64,000 bases of DNA from Dallia pectoralis (lineage: Eukaryota; Chordata; Actinopteri; Esociformes; Umbridae): positions 3,741,908-3,805,907 of the forward strand of contig CM055728.1 of NCBI GenBank assembly GCA_029465975.1, given 5' to 3'. The notes beneath the pieces were generated by a model. It was given only the letters and a program-made list of their open reading frames with translations, did no database searches and had not been told where the DNA came from. A program made the translations under genes and the position numbers. Positions 23,060-35,850 of the stretch are shown in pieces (positions within the stretch are counted from its first letter, which is position 1; every line of letters begins with the position of its first letter).

Positions 23060-24430
23060 GTTTTTCTGTATGGAGTATTAATGTTTTGTATAAGTTCTGT
23101 ATTTTCCGTAGGGAGTGTTAAATATGAGTTCTGTATGTTCTTTATGGAGTATTAATGGGTGTTTTATGTTTTCTGTATGGATTATTAATGGGCGATCTAT
23201 GTTTTCTGTTTGGATTATGAATGGGTGTTCTATATTTTATGTTTTGATTATTATTAATGGGTGTTCTATGTTTTCTATTTTAATTATTCATGTTTTTCTA
23301 CGTTTTCTGTATGGATTATTAACGGGTGTCCTATGTTTTCTGTATGGATTATTAATGGGTGTTCTATGTTTTCTGTATTAATTATTAATGGTGTTCTATA
23401 TTTTCTGTTTGGATTATTAATGGTGTTCTATATTTTCTGTTTGGATTATTAATGGTGTTCTATGTTTTCTGTTTGGATTATTAATCAGTGTTCTATGTTT
23501 TCTGTTTGGATTATTAATCAGTGTTCTACGTTTTCTGTATGGATTATTAATGGGTGTTCTATGTTTTCTGTATTAATTATTAATGGTGTTCTATATTTTC
23601 TGTTTGGATTATTAATGGTGTTCTATGTTTTCTGTTTGGATTATTAATCAGTGTTCTATGTTTTCTGTTTGGATTATTAATCAGTGTTCTATGTTTTCTG
23701 TATGGATTATTAATGAGTGTTCTATATTTTCTGTATGGATTATTAATGACTGTTCTATATTTTCTGTTTGGATTATTAATGATTGTTCTATATTTTCTGT
23801 ATGGATTATTAATGAGTGTTCTATATTTTCTGTATGGATTATTAATGGGTCTTCTATATTTTCTTTTGGATTATTAATCAGTGTTCTATGTTTTCTGTTT
23901 GGATTATTAATGAGTGTTCTATATTTTCTGTATGGATTATTAATGAGTGTTCTATATTTTCTGTATGGATTATTAATGAGTGTTCTATATTTTCTGTATG
24001 GATTATTAATGGGTCTTCTATATTTTCTTTTGGATTATTAATCAGTGTTCTATGTTTTCTGTTTGGATTATTAATGAGTGTTCTATGTTTTCTTTATGGA
24101 TTATTAATCATTGTTCTATGTTTTCTGTTTGGATTATTAATGAGTGTTCTATATTTTCTGTATGGATTATTAATGAGTGTTCTATATTTTCTGTATGGAT
24201 TATTAATGGGTCTTCTATATTTTCTTTTTGGATTATTAATCAGTGTTCTATGTTTTCTGTTTGGATTATTAATGAGTGTTCTATATTTTCTGTATGGATT
24301 ATTAATGAGTGTTCTATATTTTCTGTATGGATTATTAATGGGTCTTCTATATTTTCTTTTGGATTATTAATCAGTGTTCTATGTTTTCTGTTTGGATTAT
24401 TAATGAGTGTTCTATGTTTTCTTTATGGAT
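23060..24430. repeat. 33-bp minisatellite, about 40 units
   Basis: The core is TGTATGGATTATTAATGAG followed by TGTTCTATATTTTC, with GTTTGG, GGGT and CAGT variants. A composite block of several units ending in GGGTCTTCTATATTTTCTTT recurs near 23850, 24020, 24210 and 24340, so multi-unit blocks have duplicated. Because 33 is divisible by three, frames encoding 11-residue periodic peptides stay open; these are not genes. Confidence 0.95.
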
Positions 24431-25779
24431 TGGTGGTGATGCAAAATTATGATGAACCTCGCATTGTAAAACAGCAGGCTACTTTGGAAAAGCTCATTAG
24501 CCTCTCTGTCAGAGAATAAGGCAATTTAACATCAAAGCCCAGTCATAGTACCATGCAAGCTTTTAATAGAGCTGCCCGTCAAACATCTACCCCCCTCTGC
24601 TCAGGTGTGTGAAACAGAGAAACAGAGAAGGAAGGAGGGATTCAGGGAGGTGGTGACGGGATGCAAGAGAGTGAGAGAAACTGAGTGTTAATGCCTGCCT
24701 GTGTGATGTGTGTGTGTGTGTGTGTTGGGGGGGGGGAGCATGCCTGACCTTGTACACTTTATGTGTAAATGAACAAACAATAGAATATGTAAGACATGCA
24801 CTTCCAGAAACACAGAGAACAACGATATAGGTGCTCTGAAAATCTGTCACTGTTCCCTTGAGCAGAACAATTTACCCTAATGGCTACTAAGTAAATATCT
24901 CTGTAAATGATACACACATTAACTGCATGCATACATACATAATAGATACCTACAGTAGTTCAATGCAAACATTATACTGTAACATAATATTCTCAATATT
25001 GCTGTTATAGACCGGCAGTCATATGGATAATCTGCCAAGGAACTTAGGAGTAACAGTCAATATTGGGCCTGTTATATATCTGTGCAATATTGTAAAAAGG
25101 AAAATGAAGAAGAGTGTAATTAGATAGTAACATTTGTAGAAGGATTTACATGAGCTTGACTGCCTATCCGACTCTTGATTCCTTTTCATTTGGTTAGAGA
25201 ACAGCACCCACAGTGATAGTATAAAATACTATAAAACTCCATTAGTGCTCTCCATTACAAAAGAGTGCTAGTGAGTGTGTTGTCACTCCCTGAGGATAAT
25301 TAACTTTCCAATAAAAGCCCATTAGGAGTAATCTTCTTCAGCTAGTGCTACCACTATAATGTGGAGGGGTTGACCTGTACTGGACTTTAGCTCAGTCCCA
25401 TAGATAAACACACGTGTGGTCCTACGGCATTGCCACAATGGAAGAAAAAACATTCAATTGCCTTAACATTTTATCTGAAATTGTAAGTACTTTTGCTGGT
25501 ATTGTTAAAGTTTAAATGGTCAACCGTCATCATCAGGTTACACGTAGTCCAACTGGATTACAGAACACACCGATTGGTACAAGATAATGTAAGACAAGCA
25601 GACAAGTCACATGTTTGTCATGGAAATGTGCGGTAAAAAGGCAAAATGCTGTGGGTGTACATTTGGGAATCTTCCCATCACCCCAACTAGGGTGTTATTT
25701 GTATTTCAAAATTATTTGTATTGAAATTGAATTGCTTGTTAAAATAAGGTGGCTAGCTAATGAAACATTATCTATACAC
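24431..25779. other. Intronic sequence with a short GT/G-run microsatellite
   Basis: Contains (TG)n followed by a ten-base G run at about 24705-24737. Otherwise no feature recognised. Confidence 0.55.
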
Positions 25780-25813
25780 TTTTCGGGTCGGGTCGGGTCG
25801 CGGGGTAGCAGCT

Positions 25814-27533
25814 CTAGCAGGGGACCCCAAACTTCCCTTTCCCTGGCAACATTAGCCAGCTCTGACTGAGGAATCCCGAGGCGTTCCCAGGCCAGTGTGG
25901 AGATATAATCTCTCCACCAAGTCCTGGGTCTTCCCGTGATCTCTTCCCAGCTGGACGTGCCTGGAACACCTCTCTAGGGAGGCGCCCGGGTGGCATTCTT
26001 ACTAGATGCCGAACCACCTCAACTGGCTCCTTTCTACGCAAAGGAGCAATGACTCTACTCCGAGTTCCTCTCGGATGACTGAGCTTCTCACCCTATCCCT
26101 AAGGGAGAGGCCAGCCACCTTTCTGAGAAAACCCATTTCGGCCGTTTGTACATGCGATCTTGTTCTTTCGGTCATGACCCAGCCTTCATGACCATAGGTG
26201 AGAGTAGGAAGAAAGATTGACCGGAAAATCGAGTGCTTTGCCTTCCGGCTCAGCTCTCTTTTCGTCACCCCGCTGCTCCGATTCTCCGGCCAATCTCACA
26301 CTCCATTGTTCCCTCACTCGCGAACAAGACCCAGAGGTACTTAAACTCCTTTACTTGGGGTAAGGACTCACTCCCTACCCGGAGTAGGCATTCCACCGGT
26401 TTTCTGAGAGTCATGGGCTCAGATTTAGAGTCATCCCAACCGCTTCACACTCGGCTGCGGAAATCCAGTGAGTGAAGGTCCGTCCGATGAAGCCATACTG
26501 CCGAGAGCCCACGAACACAGCTCTTGATATCCTGTCCTTGATTGGTGGGTACAGAGATACTGGACACAACTCATGCTTTGGCAGAGATTGGATGGCCCTG
26601 AGAAGAGACCCCCTCACCCCATACTCCCGCAGCACTTCCCACAAAATATCCCAGGGTACCCGGTCATACACCTTCTCCAGATCCTCAAAACCTATATAGA
26701 CTGGATGGGCATACTCCCACGCCCTCTCCAGGATCCTTGCGAGAGTAAATAGCTGGTCCGTTGTTCCCCAGCTAGCACGAAAACGGCATTGTTCCTCTTC
26801 AATCTGAGGTTCGACTATTGGCCCAACCCTCCTTTGCAGCACTTTGGAGTACACTTTACCAGGGAGGCTGAGGAGTGTGATACCTCTGTAATTGGCACAC
26901 TCTCTGGTCCCCTTTTTGAAGAGGGGAACCACCACCCGGTCTGCCACTCCTCTGGCACTGTCCCTGACTTCCATGCAATGTTGAAGAGGCGTGTCAACCA
27001 AGACAGCCCTTCCCCACCCAAAGCTTTTAGCATTTCTGGCCGAATCTCATCAGTCCCTGGGGTTTTGCCACTGTGGAGTTGTTTGACTACCTCAGCGACT
27101 TCCCCAGGGAAACTGACGATGACCCTCCATGACCCTCCAGCTCTGCCTCTGTACTAGAGGGCATGTAGGTCGGATTCAGGAGCTCCTCAAAATGCTCTTT
27201 CCACCGCCCAATCACATCATCAGTTGAGGTCAACAGTGTCCCATCCTTACTGTACACAGCTTGGAGGTTCTCTGCTTTCCCCTTCTGAGGTGCGAACGGT
27301 TTTCCAGAAGCATCTTGGTGCCGACCGAAAGTCCTTCTCCATAGCTTCTCCAAACTTCTCCCACACCCGCTGCTTTGCCTCTGACACGGCAGCGGCTGCA
27401 GCCCTTCGGGCCTCTCGGTACCCTGCAACCGCCTCCGGAGTCCTCTGGGACAACTATCCATGAAGGACTCCTTCTTCAGTCGGACAGCTTCCTGACCACC
27501 ACGGTGTTCTAGGGTTACCACCCCTTGAGGCAC
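25814..27533 (-). pseudogene. LINE reverse transcriptase and C-terminal region
   Basis: RT motifs on the minus strand include VVVPLFKKG, NYRGITLLSLPGKVYSKVL, EEEQCRF, and a degenerate FEDLEKVYDRVPWDILW where the first catalytic Asp region lies. The FADD box is missing: sequence jumps from DRIS to AAECEAVGM. Downstream C-terminal pieces include LTYGHEGWVMTERTRS and VERSQLRWFG, then HLVRMPPGRLPREVF in another frame. Confidence 0.85.
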
Positions 27534-27767
27534 CTAGGACCTTGAGACCACAGCTCACGCCACAGCTTCAGCAATAGAAGCTTTGAACATTGCCCACTCA
27601 GGTTCAATGCCCCCAACCTCCAGGGATGCCAGGGATGCCCGTTTCAACCAATCACCCTAAACATAACCCTAACCCTAATCAGTGCTCTGTCGGAGGTGTG
27701 AGTTGAAGATCTGGCTTCTTGAATTGAAGCACAGGGGCCTCCTCCAGACGTTCCCAGTTCACCCGCA

Positions 27768-28519
27768 CTACACGTTTGGGCTTACTGGTCTGTCCAAAGT
27801 CTTTCCCCACCCTCTGATCCAACTCACTACCAGATGGTGATCAGTTAACAGCTCCACCCCTCTCTTCACCCTAATGTCCAAAACATGCGGCCTTAGATCA
27901 GACGATACGATCACAAAATCGATCATTGACATTCGGCCTAGGGTGCTCTGGTACCATGTACACTTATGCGCCTCCTTATGTTCGAACATGGTGTTTGTTA
28001 TGGACAATCCATGACTAGCACAGAAGTCCAATAACAAACGACCGCTCGGGTTTAGATCAGGGAGGCCGTTTCTCCCAATCACGCTCTCCAGGTGTCTCCA
28101 TCAATGCCCACATGTGCGTTGAAGTCTCCCAGCAGAATGATGTGCCTTGGAGCCCTCATAGGACTCCATTCAGGGTCTCCAAGAAGGCTGAATACTCCAA
28201 ACTGCTGTTTGGTGCATATGCACAAACAACAGTCAGAGTTTTCCCCCAAACCACCCTTAGGCGTAAGGAGGCAACCCTCTCATCCACCGGGGTAAACTCC
28301 AACACAGCAGTGCTCAGACGTGGGTTTGTGAGGTTCCCCACCACCTCTCACACTGGGCAACTCCAGAGAAGAATAGAGCTCAACCCCTATCCAGGAGTAA
28401 GGTTCCAGAGCCAAGGCTGTGCGTAGAGGTAAGTCCCACCAGATACAACTGGTATCGCTCCACCTCACGCACAAGTTCTGGCTCCTTCCCCACAGCGAGG
28501 TGACGTTCCACGTCACCAA
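27768..28519 (-). pseudogene. LINE AP-endonuclease region
   Basis: Pieces in different frames show the APE order: TWNVTSL at the start, VVCAYAPN in the middle, then IGRNGLPDLNPSG, CTWYQSTLGRMSMIDFVIVS and the terminal TDHHLVVSW. Each piece is intact, but the frames are interrupted. Confidence 0.85.
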
Positions 28520-28880
28520 AGCCAGCTTCTGCCACCCGGGTCTGATCCGTCAAGGCCCCACACCTTCACTGCCACCCATATGGCAGCGCACCGCGGTTTT
28601 TCCTGTGAGTGGTGGGCCCACAGGATGAAGAGGGAGATGCCACGTATCTCGTTCGGGCTGTGCCAGACGCTCGCTTACGAGCCGCCCGTCTGTCTTCCTC
28701 CGGGCAGGGTCTCAATCCCTCTAACTCGGTCATTCATGGGGTCTTGGTGAACCATTCTTAGTATGGCCCTCGCCTGAGACCACTCTGCCATTAGAAACCC
28801 TACCAGGAGCATGAAGCTCCAGACAACCCAGCCCTCAGGTTCATAGGGCACACAAACCTCTCCACCACGTTAAGGTGATG

Positions 28881-29689
28881 ATTCCCAGAGAGATACATAT
28901 TTTATCATTTTTAATTATAGCTGTACTATTGATTTACCCTTCTCTATTGATAATGTAGGGATGTGTTAAGTATTTTTCAAGTTAACTGTATGGAAAAGCC
29001 TACTAGTAGCAGTTATCTTGCTAACGTTATCACTTAAGACACCCATTTTCAAAAACAGGGAGAGGAAGATAATTACAGCTTCAGAAAATCCTCAGAAAAT
29101 CACTGATACTTATAATTCTAATTCCAGATGCATGCTCATCAAGGCAAGGTGATTATTGTCGGAGGAAAAATTTGGTAAAAAAAATACTTAAACGTGACAT
29201 TTCCCCCACTGACGATAGAAAAACAGAGTAACTTAGTTGGAGTTGGAACACTGAATTGTCATTCCATTGGAAACGCAGTGGCAGTTAAAACAATTATTAG
29301 ATGGTACTTTTGATTTCGTTGTACCAATAAGGCCATTTATTTTATTACGTTTTGTAAACTTTGACAAATGTAACAAAGTTTGTACATAACTTGTTTAAAG
29401 CAAAGAATGGTAAAAAATTAAATCCTACTTATTAAGGACTTCTTAGGAATCTCAGTGTGACCTTCTTTATCTGCTACATTTCACTGTCACTTCTGGTGCA
29501 GATTCATTTACTTTTGTGATATGGTTTGATTCTACTCTTAAGTATCCAATCCCTCTTTCGTCGAAACAGTACAATTCTTATAGATGTATTATTATGGTTA
29601 GAACACACGTTTTAAGACTTACACAAACAGTGCAAACAGAGCAAAAACACACAACACAAACAGTTCGACAAGAGACCATGCCTAGTTGG
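28881..29689. other. Intronic sequence, nothing recognised
   Basis: AT-rich sequence without motifs I can name. Confidence 0.5.
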
Positions 29690-30190
29690 CATATGTAATG
29701 GGTAAATATACAATGTAAAATATGTATCGGAATGAACAGTGCAAGGGAGCAATGTCCAGGTTCCTGTTTCAAATTGGGCAAAGGAGCAATATCTAGTTGC
29801 ATATACAGTTGTGCAAATGAAGAGCAATGTCTATTTATAGTTCAGGATGTCTATTGAGGTTTTTTCGTATCAGAGCCGATCGAAGGTGGATAATCTGGGT
29901 GGTGGGTGTGGGGCTAAGGGCAGTCGAGTGCTAGAGGCATATTCCTTAGACTCACTGCTGTGGGGAAGAAACTGTTCTTCTTAACCCCAATGTTTATCAC
30001 CTCTCTTGACAAATCTGAGATTTGTAACAATACACTGATTTTTATATCACACAAAAACTCACAGTTGTGGCTGCCATTGATTGTGCCATCTTGGCTGTGT
30101 AACTGTATGTTGTTTTGCATGTTTTTGCTTTATCTTGGCCAGGTTCCTGTTGCAAATGATAACCTGGTTAAATAAAAGGTAAAAAAAAAA
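29690..30190 (+). repeat. Dispersed retroelement fragment with SINE/LINE 3' tail
   Basis: 29690-30000 has GTGCAAATGAAGAGCAATG and CTGCTGTGGGGAAGAAACTG phrases common in fish LINE leaders. 30115-30190 has TATCTTGGCCAGGTTCCTG, TTGCAAATGATAACC and CCTGGTTAAATAAAAGG followed by an A run, the same tail as the SINE at 900-1066. Confidence 0.5.
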
Positions 30191-32269
30191 TCACAAACCC
30201 ATATAGTCTGCCGTCTTGGACTTTTTTTGTCGAGCTACATTTTTCTCAAATGATAACAATCTTCTTATGTCCAATTGACTTGTATGTCGGTACACATGTG
30301 TGGGATACATGTCTGACTAAAGGAATATGTTCCAAAACGGTGGATTTATTTATATATACGGTATGTGAATTGAGAACAGTGGCACATATTGCATGTTTCC
30401 ATGTATTTTGACATACAATGCTTAGTTTTTCATTGTCCAATGACATTACTGTAGATAGACTGAAATGTTTCATAAAGTAACCAACAAATGCCCTAAATTG
30501 ACAGAGATTATCCTGAAAGGTAGTTGTACATTTAATAGTACTATAATACGCTGTAATTTAATTTGACTTCAAAGACATCCCTGTGTTTTTATAGCTTATT
30601 ACATGTACATTTGTGGTACGTCCATTTACTGTAATTTGACAGTATTCGTCTGAAAACTTTGAAAGTGTACCATGTCATGTGCGTTGTTGGTTGGATTAGC
30701 ATTAGAATGAACTTTTCACAACGCCATTGGAAACGCCCCATGCCCAAACTATTACAAGGCTGTTTCGCATGGAGCGTTTAAATGTAAGCCTCTAAGATCT
30801 GGCAGCTGTGTGAGGCAAAACAAAACACCCCAGTTATTCCTTACCATGTCCCCCAGTGTTACCCATGCATTACTTAATTAGAAATCTGCCTCAGCACTTT
30901 GTCTCGTTCTGACTGGCTGATCGTTAAAATCCTCACAATGAGAGAGGTCAATGCAAATCAATAGTGAATTTCAGTAAGACTGGAAAACAACGCCCTAAAC
31001 AGAACCCAGCCAAGAAGGGTGAGAGGAACACAGGACTGGGATTTGATACACATTTTTGTACTCATGTTGTAATTGTGATGTGTTTTGAGAATTGTGTTAT
31101 CATGCTTTAAAGAGCTTACAATGAACAAAGTTTGTTAGCTGTGTGTTTTAGAAGTGGTAGTTCAAATACAGACATCCAGACAACTGAACAGACAGACAGA
31201 CAGACATACAGACATTAAAAACACCAAAGTGGGGTGGATTCTGAGAAAACACATCATAGTCATTATTAATAAGCAGTTTTAGGTCTGCCTTGCAAGGTAT
31301 TCTCGCTGATCGCTGGTCACTTTTTTGCCCCACAGTGTGAACACATCTGAGATCCAGCCATGGTGCAGGCAGCAGTCAGGGAGATGCCAGTGAAGTAAGC
31401 TGTCTGATTAAGCGTGTGGTCTGTCCATGACTAGCTTCGCTGACAATCAAAAAATGACTGCTGTCAGACTTGCTCCAAATACCAATGAAAACGTAATTTA
31501 AAAAGACCATCAGGCACAAAACATGAAAAGGTCCAAGTGAGGACCTGGTCAGTAACTGTTAAAGTTTCCATGAAGGGGTCTGATAGAAAGTGATTGATCC
31601 AGGCCAGCAACATCAGTTAAACAGCATTGCTTCTGTTCCTCACCTTGGCCCAACCCGAGCTTGAACCAATTATCGGTTCCCCAGCTTGACATCATCAAAC
31701 GTAATGCTACAAGGGCACCCTATTAACTAACTCATTTCACACCAGTTATCTGTGCATGTGTTTGTCTGTAAAGAATGTATGTGTGTGTTTAAACAGTGTG
31801 TCTGCCTACATGTGGCTCCTTCCTGGCCCATGTGGAGACTGACTGCCTGGTGTTGATGCTCATGAATAATATATGACACCTGATCCATAGAACAGCAGCC
31901 CATCATCTTTAGGAAACTAGCCAGAGTGCTTCTGACAGAGACATCGAACACATTAGAACATTGGCCTAGCCACTGAACATATTGTACCGTCTAGATCTGA
32001 TGCACATGCATAGAACTCACAGACTGGGTACAAGTCCCATTGTACCTCAGCTCCCTAGTAACCATTGCCCTACCCACCCGCAGTCTATGCTCTAGTAGGT
32101 ACATCTCCTTAGTCACCCCAAAAGCCTGATCATCATTCGGCCGCCTATCCTTCCAGTTTGCAGCCGCCAATGACTGGAACGAGACAAAAAAACATAAAAC
32201 TTGAAACACTCATATCACCAGTTGCCTTTAAACTACTCCTTTCTGAACACCTGTCTGATCTATGTACTT
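30191..32269. other. Intronic sequence, nothing recognised
   Basis: Contains a short (CAGA)n run near 31187. No exon or mobile-element end identified. Confidence 0.5.
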
Positions 32270-33895
32270 CCCACATGGAAAGAACCTATATAAACATATA
32301 TGTTTTAATATAGGTTTTGATATATGTTGTTAATATATGTGACATATATAAAATTGGCCGTTTTCCTATATTATATGTACATATATGTGCATATATGCAC
32401 CTATATGTGCATATATGCACCTATATGTTAGGTGCATATATGCACCTATATGCACCTAACATATATGCACCTATATGCACCTAACATATATGCACCTATA
32501 TGTTAAATTATTGAAATCCATAGCTACTATGCAACATAAATAAAAGCCCAAAATGTAGAAATGTACATTATTTATTTACTTAAGAACAATCAAATAGAAC
32601 AAAAACAAGACAAAAAACTGAACATTAAAAAAACTTGTTAATCCTCTCAGCTGTGTGAGCTTCGAATTATAGATGTGCCTATCTGCCCACGGCTGGCTGC
32701 CGGCCACTTCTTCAATGTAGACAAACATACTAAGACAGTGTTGAACTTATGTTGCGCTCAACGGTAAATGCGTGAATTGGAAATAAACAGGCTATCTTTA
32801 TTTTCAGAATCATTCGGAACAACTCAAACGTGCTCACAGATCTTCAGCTGCTGCAGTCGACTAAGTCACTACGTCAAAGACGTATTACACTTAATACACA
32901 AACACCAAAACAAATCTGTTACCGTAATACAACGAGTAAGAGCGCAATACTTCAACAGGAACCCAAAGTGCTTACAGTACAGCTGCGATTGGAGACATCC
33001 TGTATGTACATATAGGTCTTATTTGTGGATATAAAGAAGCAATACAGGAGACCTATATGGCCTGTATCCTTACGAAACAAAAGTATACTTTAAGTTCATT
33101 TTTGTGAGTATACTTAAGTTTAGAAAGTATACTATTATTAAGGTACTGAAGTACTTATTTATATACTATTTTTATACTAAGTAGACTAAATTGGCCCACT
33201 TTTTAGTTTATTTAGTACACTTTAGAGTACACTTAGTTTATTTTAAGTATACTTTTAAATACTTTAAAGTAACCCGTGTAGTGTACTTTTAGTTTATGAT
33301 GTAGACTTCTTAAAGTACTTAAAAGTATACTTTTGTATACTTAAAAGTAACCTGTGTAGTGCACTTTCAGTTCATGAAGTACACTTCTTGAAGTACTTAA
33401 GTATACATTTGAATACTTTCAAGTGCACTTTCAACTCATGTAATTACTTCAAGAAGTAAACCTAATAAATGTTAATTTACTATGATTTACTAATAGATTT
33501 AAACACATAGTATAACTGTACAAGCCATGTTTGTCAAGTGAACCTTAAACAATACTCTAACAATCAGTGCCATGTGTCTGGTAGGAGTTCCACTTGAAAC
33601 TTTAGAATATACTTTTGTCTTCAAGTGTAATTAACATCTTTAAAATAAAGTAAATACAGTACATATTCAAAATACCTAAATAAATCTTGAGGCAAGACAC
33701 ACAATGTGTGTGTTTTCATAAATATTTTCATGAGATAATATTGTCAAAGCTACATTAAAGGGGGATAAACCAGCTATGAACACTTAAAATGTTGATATAT
33801 ACATTGTAGAACTATTTTGAACTCTAAATGTTAAAATAAACATGGTTATTTTTTTATTTAACAATATTCTTCATTTTTGTACATGAAATGCATGC

Positions 33896-34005
33896 TCACA
33901 TCTTTTCTGCCTTTACTTGTCTGAAGCATTCATTGTTGCACTTCTTGTGCAAGATCCTCTGGACATCTTGCACTGTTATTTTTTCAAATTTCTCCCTAGC
34001 ATGCC
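33896..34005 (-). pseudogene. Exon-like segment 3, Cys-containing C-terminal piece
   Basis: It follows a T-rich acceptor (TTTTTACAG). The best frame reads KFEKITVQDVQRILHKKC, then NNECFRQVKAEKM and a stop. The paired Cys look like the start of a larger zinc-binding protein. That frame is one base out of register with segment 2, so the copy is probably broken or uses another donor. Confidence 0.35.
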
Positions 34006-34128
34006 CTGTAAAAAAAAAAACACAAGACAACAAGCAAACATGATTAATATATTTAACCTTTTATCGGAATTTGTGAAATTGCGCAATATTAAATTAGGAT
34101 TCCAAATACACACTTGCCTGAAACATAC

Positions 34129-34332
34129 CAAGGCAGATGAATTGTCGCCCCATTCACTGTTCGTATTGTGTACGTCTTCCTCTTCACTGCTGGGATCGGG
34201 TACATTGTCCTCCATGCTGTTGGGATTGTGTATGTCATCATCCTCTTCATTACTGAGATTGGGTATGTCTCCCTCTTTGCTGTTGGGATCAGATACAGAG
34301 TATTCTGCATTGACATTAACTTCCTCTGAAGC
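34129..34332 (-). pseudogene. Exon-like segment 2, acidic repeat
   Basis: 204 bp, 68 codons, with acceptor TTTCTTCAG|GC and donor TTG|GTATGT, phase 0 at both ends, so it joins segment 1 in frame. It encodes an acidic tract with repeated NSEED/PNSME-like units (IHNPNSMEDN, PDPSSEEEDV, HNTNSEWGDN), about 17-residue spacing. Function unknown. Confidence 0.45.
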
Positions 34333-34766
34333 CTGAAGAAATGAGAAAGGGTAAGGTACATCGTTTAATTTATACTATAGCCGTTAAATGCAACATCTTA
34401 TAAACACCCAGCGTGTTACAATTTATAACACACAGCATCAAAAAAAAAATTATCAGCAAACTAGTGGCTACATGGCTTATTAGGATAAAGTACATGTTCA
34501 TTTTTTGTTCCCTGCCTTTTACAAACAAGCTACCTAGCAACCTTGCCTAATTAGTAACTGTAGCTACCAGTTACCTGAAAAACAAAAGATGCAGATAAAA
34601 GATAAGTAATTGTTAACAAGGGCTAGTTACGTGTTGTCTTCTTACATGGCTCAGACGTAAATAGCTATCTAGCTAATGTTGATGTGAGCATTAACCATAG
34701 CCAAGTAGCTAGTTAGCTGTTATCTCATATAGGCCTAGATAAAGTTAGAATTTAGCTCAAACTCAC

Positions 34767-34900
34767 CTGTTCATTCCATCTGTACTTTGTCCTTTTGGAA
34801 TCCTTACACCTGATTCTCGAGTTTAAAGCGTAGTTTATGGCGACTGAAACATGCTGCAATATCTCCGGTTCAACATATGATATTTTGCTCGCGCGCAAGG
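34767..34900 (-). pseudogene. Exon-like segment 1 of unrecognised transposon gene
   Basis: The frame reads SKISYVEPEILQHVSVAINY, then ALNSRIRCKDSKRTKYRWNE, up to a good donor CAG|GTGAGT at 34767/34766, phase 0. No in-frame ATG was found in this copy; an upstream one may be lost. I do not recognise the protein. Confidence 0.4.
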
Positions 34901-34990
34901 AACAGGAAGTGACGTCGCTAATCAGCTCCGCCTACATCCGCCTTCTTCTGATGCTTCATTGGACATTTTCTCAGTTAATGCATGTAAAAT
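34900..34990 (-). promoter_or_regulatory. Promoter-like region of the nested unit
   Basis: On the minus strand a CCAAT box (34958-34962) is followed by GC-rich sequence and a CRE-like TGACGTC-type site (34910-34917), just upstream of the first exon-like segment. The GC content contrasts with the AT-rich surroundings. No TATA box. Confidence 0.4.
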
Positions 34991-35850
34991 ATGTTCAAAT
35001 ATATGTTAATGTCCTGTCTGTCCGGGGCTTTCATTCATATCAGACTTATAAATGTTCCTCAAAATACATACAGCAAAGGCGGAATTAGTTCATAGACATT
35101 TTTATTAATACTCCAATTGATTATTATTAGTATATTATATGAATATAGGGCTTCAAAATGTTTGGCAGTAATTATGATTTCAGCTTTAGTAACAAAAAAT
35201 ATTTAATGTGCAATGCATTTCATAGACATGAGTATTAGAATATACAAGATGGATCTAAAAAAATTACTTGTAATCTACTTAAAAAATATTTAGACTGTTT
35301 TTGCTGTATAATAAAAGAAAACGTACATCTCCAGAAGAAATGTGTAAAAACGTTTTTCGATTTGGTAGTGTACTTAAAAGTTCAAGTAAGTTAACTATTT
35401 TCTAAATGTACTTTTTGAAAGTATATCATAAGTAAACTAAAAGTGTACTACCCATTTTGTAGTATACTTATAGTATACTTGAATATACTTTTTTCTAAGC
35501 ATACTTCTTAAAAGTATATCAAAAGTGAACTAAAAGTGTACTATCCATTTTGTAGTATACATAGTATACTTTAATATACTTTTTTTTCGTAAGGGATATA
35601 TGCACATATATGCACCTCAATTTTGACGATATGTGGCATATATGCGCATATATGCAGCATATATTATCATATATGTGCATATATGTGGCATATATGCGCA
35701 TATATGCAGCATATATATTATCATATATGTGCATATATGCAGCATATATATTATCATATCTGTGCATATATGCAGCATATATGTGCATATAGGTAACATA
35801 TAGGTTACATATATGCACATATATCCTCATATAGGTTTTTTCCATGTGGG

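Larger units (their letters stand above)
25780..28880 (-). mobile_element. LINE (non-LTR retrotransposon), decayed
   Basis: About 3.1 kb in fish LINE order on the minus strand: a 5' GC-rich leader (28880-28530), endonuclease, reverse transcriptase and a C-terminal region. Many frameshifts and stops are present and the central RT palm is largely deleted. I did not settle the clade (RTE/Rex or L2/CR1 type). A short telomere-like run (AACCCTAACCCTAA) lies at about 27664. Confidence 0.88.
33068..35595 (-). mobile_element. Nested inverted-repeat element, CCTTACGAAA termini
   Basis: The left end is CCTTACGAAACAAAAGTATAC; the right end is complementary (TATACTTTTTTTTCGTAAGG). Long subterminal zones rich in AAGTATACTT-type motifs lie at 33080-33460 and 35370-35590. 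The interior has a minus-strand promoter-like region and exon-like segments, listed separately. About 2.5 kb. It looks like a transposon deletion derivative of an unrecognised family. Confidence 0.7.
32270..35850. mobile_element. Outer inverted-repeat element with nested insertion
   Basis: It starts CCCACATGGAAAGAACCTATAT and ends with the complement, CATATAGG, TTTTTTCCATGTGGG. Inside both ends lie arrays of ATATATGCACCTATATGTGC-type palindromic repeats (32330-32510 and 35597-35830). No clear target duplication was seen beyond a possible TT. A second inverted-repeat element occupies most of the interior. Family not identified. Confidence 0.7.

Noticed and set aside
23115..24519. Plus-strand frames with 11-residue hydrophobic periods that look like membrane repeats
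   Set aside because: Produced by the 33-bp minisatellite in all plus frames; no initiation or conserved domain.
33917..34336. 139-codon plus-strand frame rich in Ser and Leu
   Set aside because: It is the complement of the acidic minus-strand exon-like segment, which has consistent splice borders.
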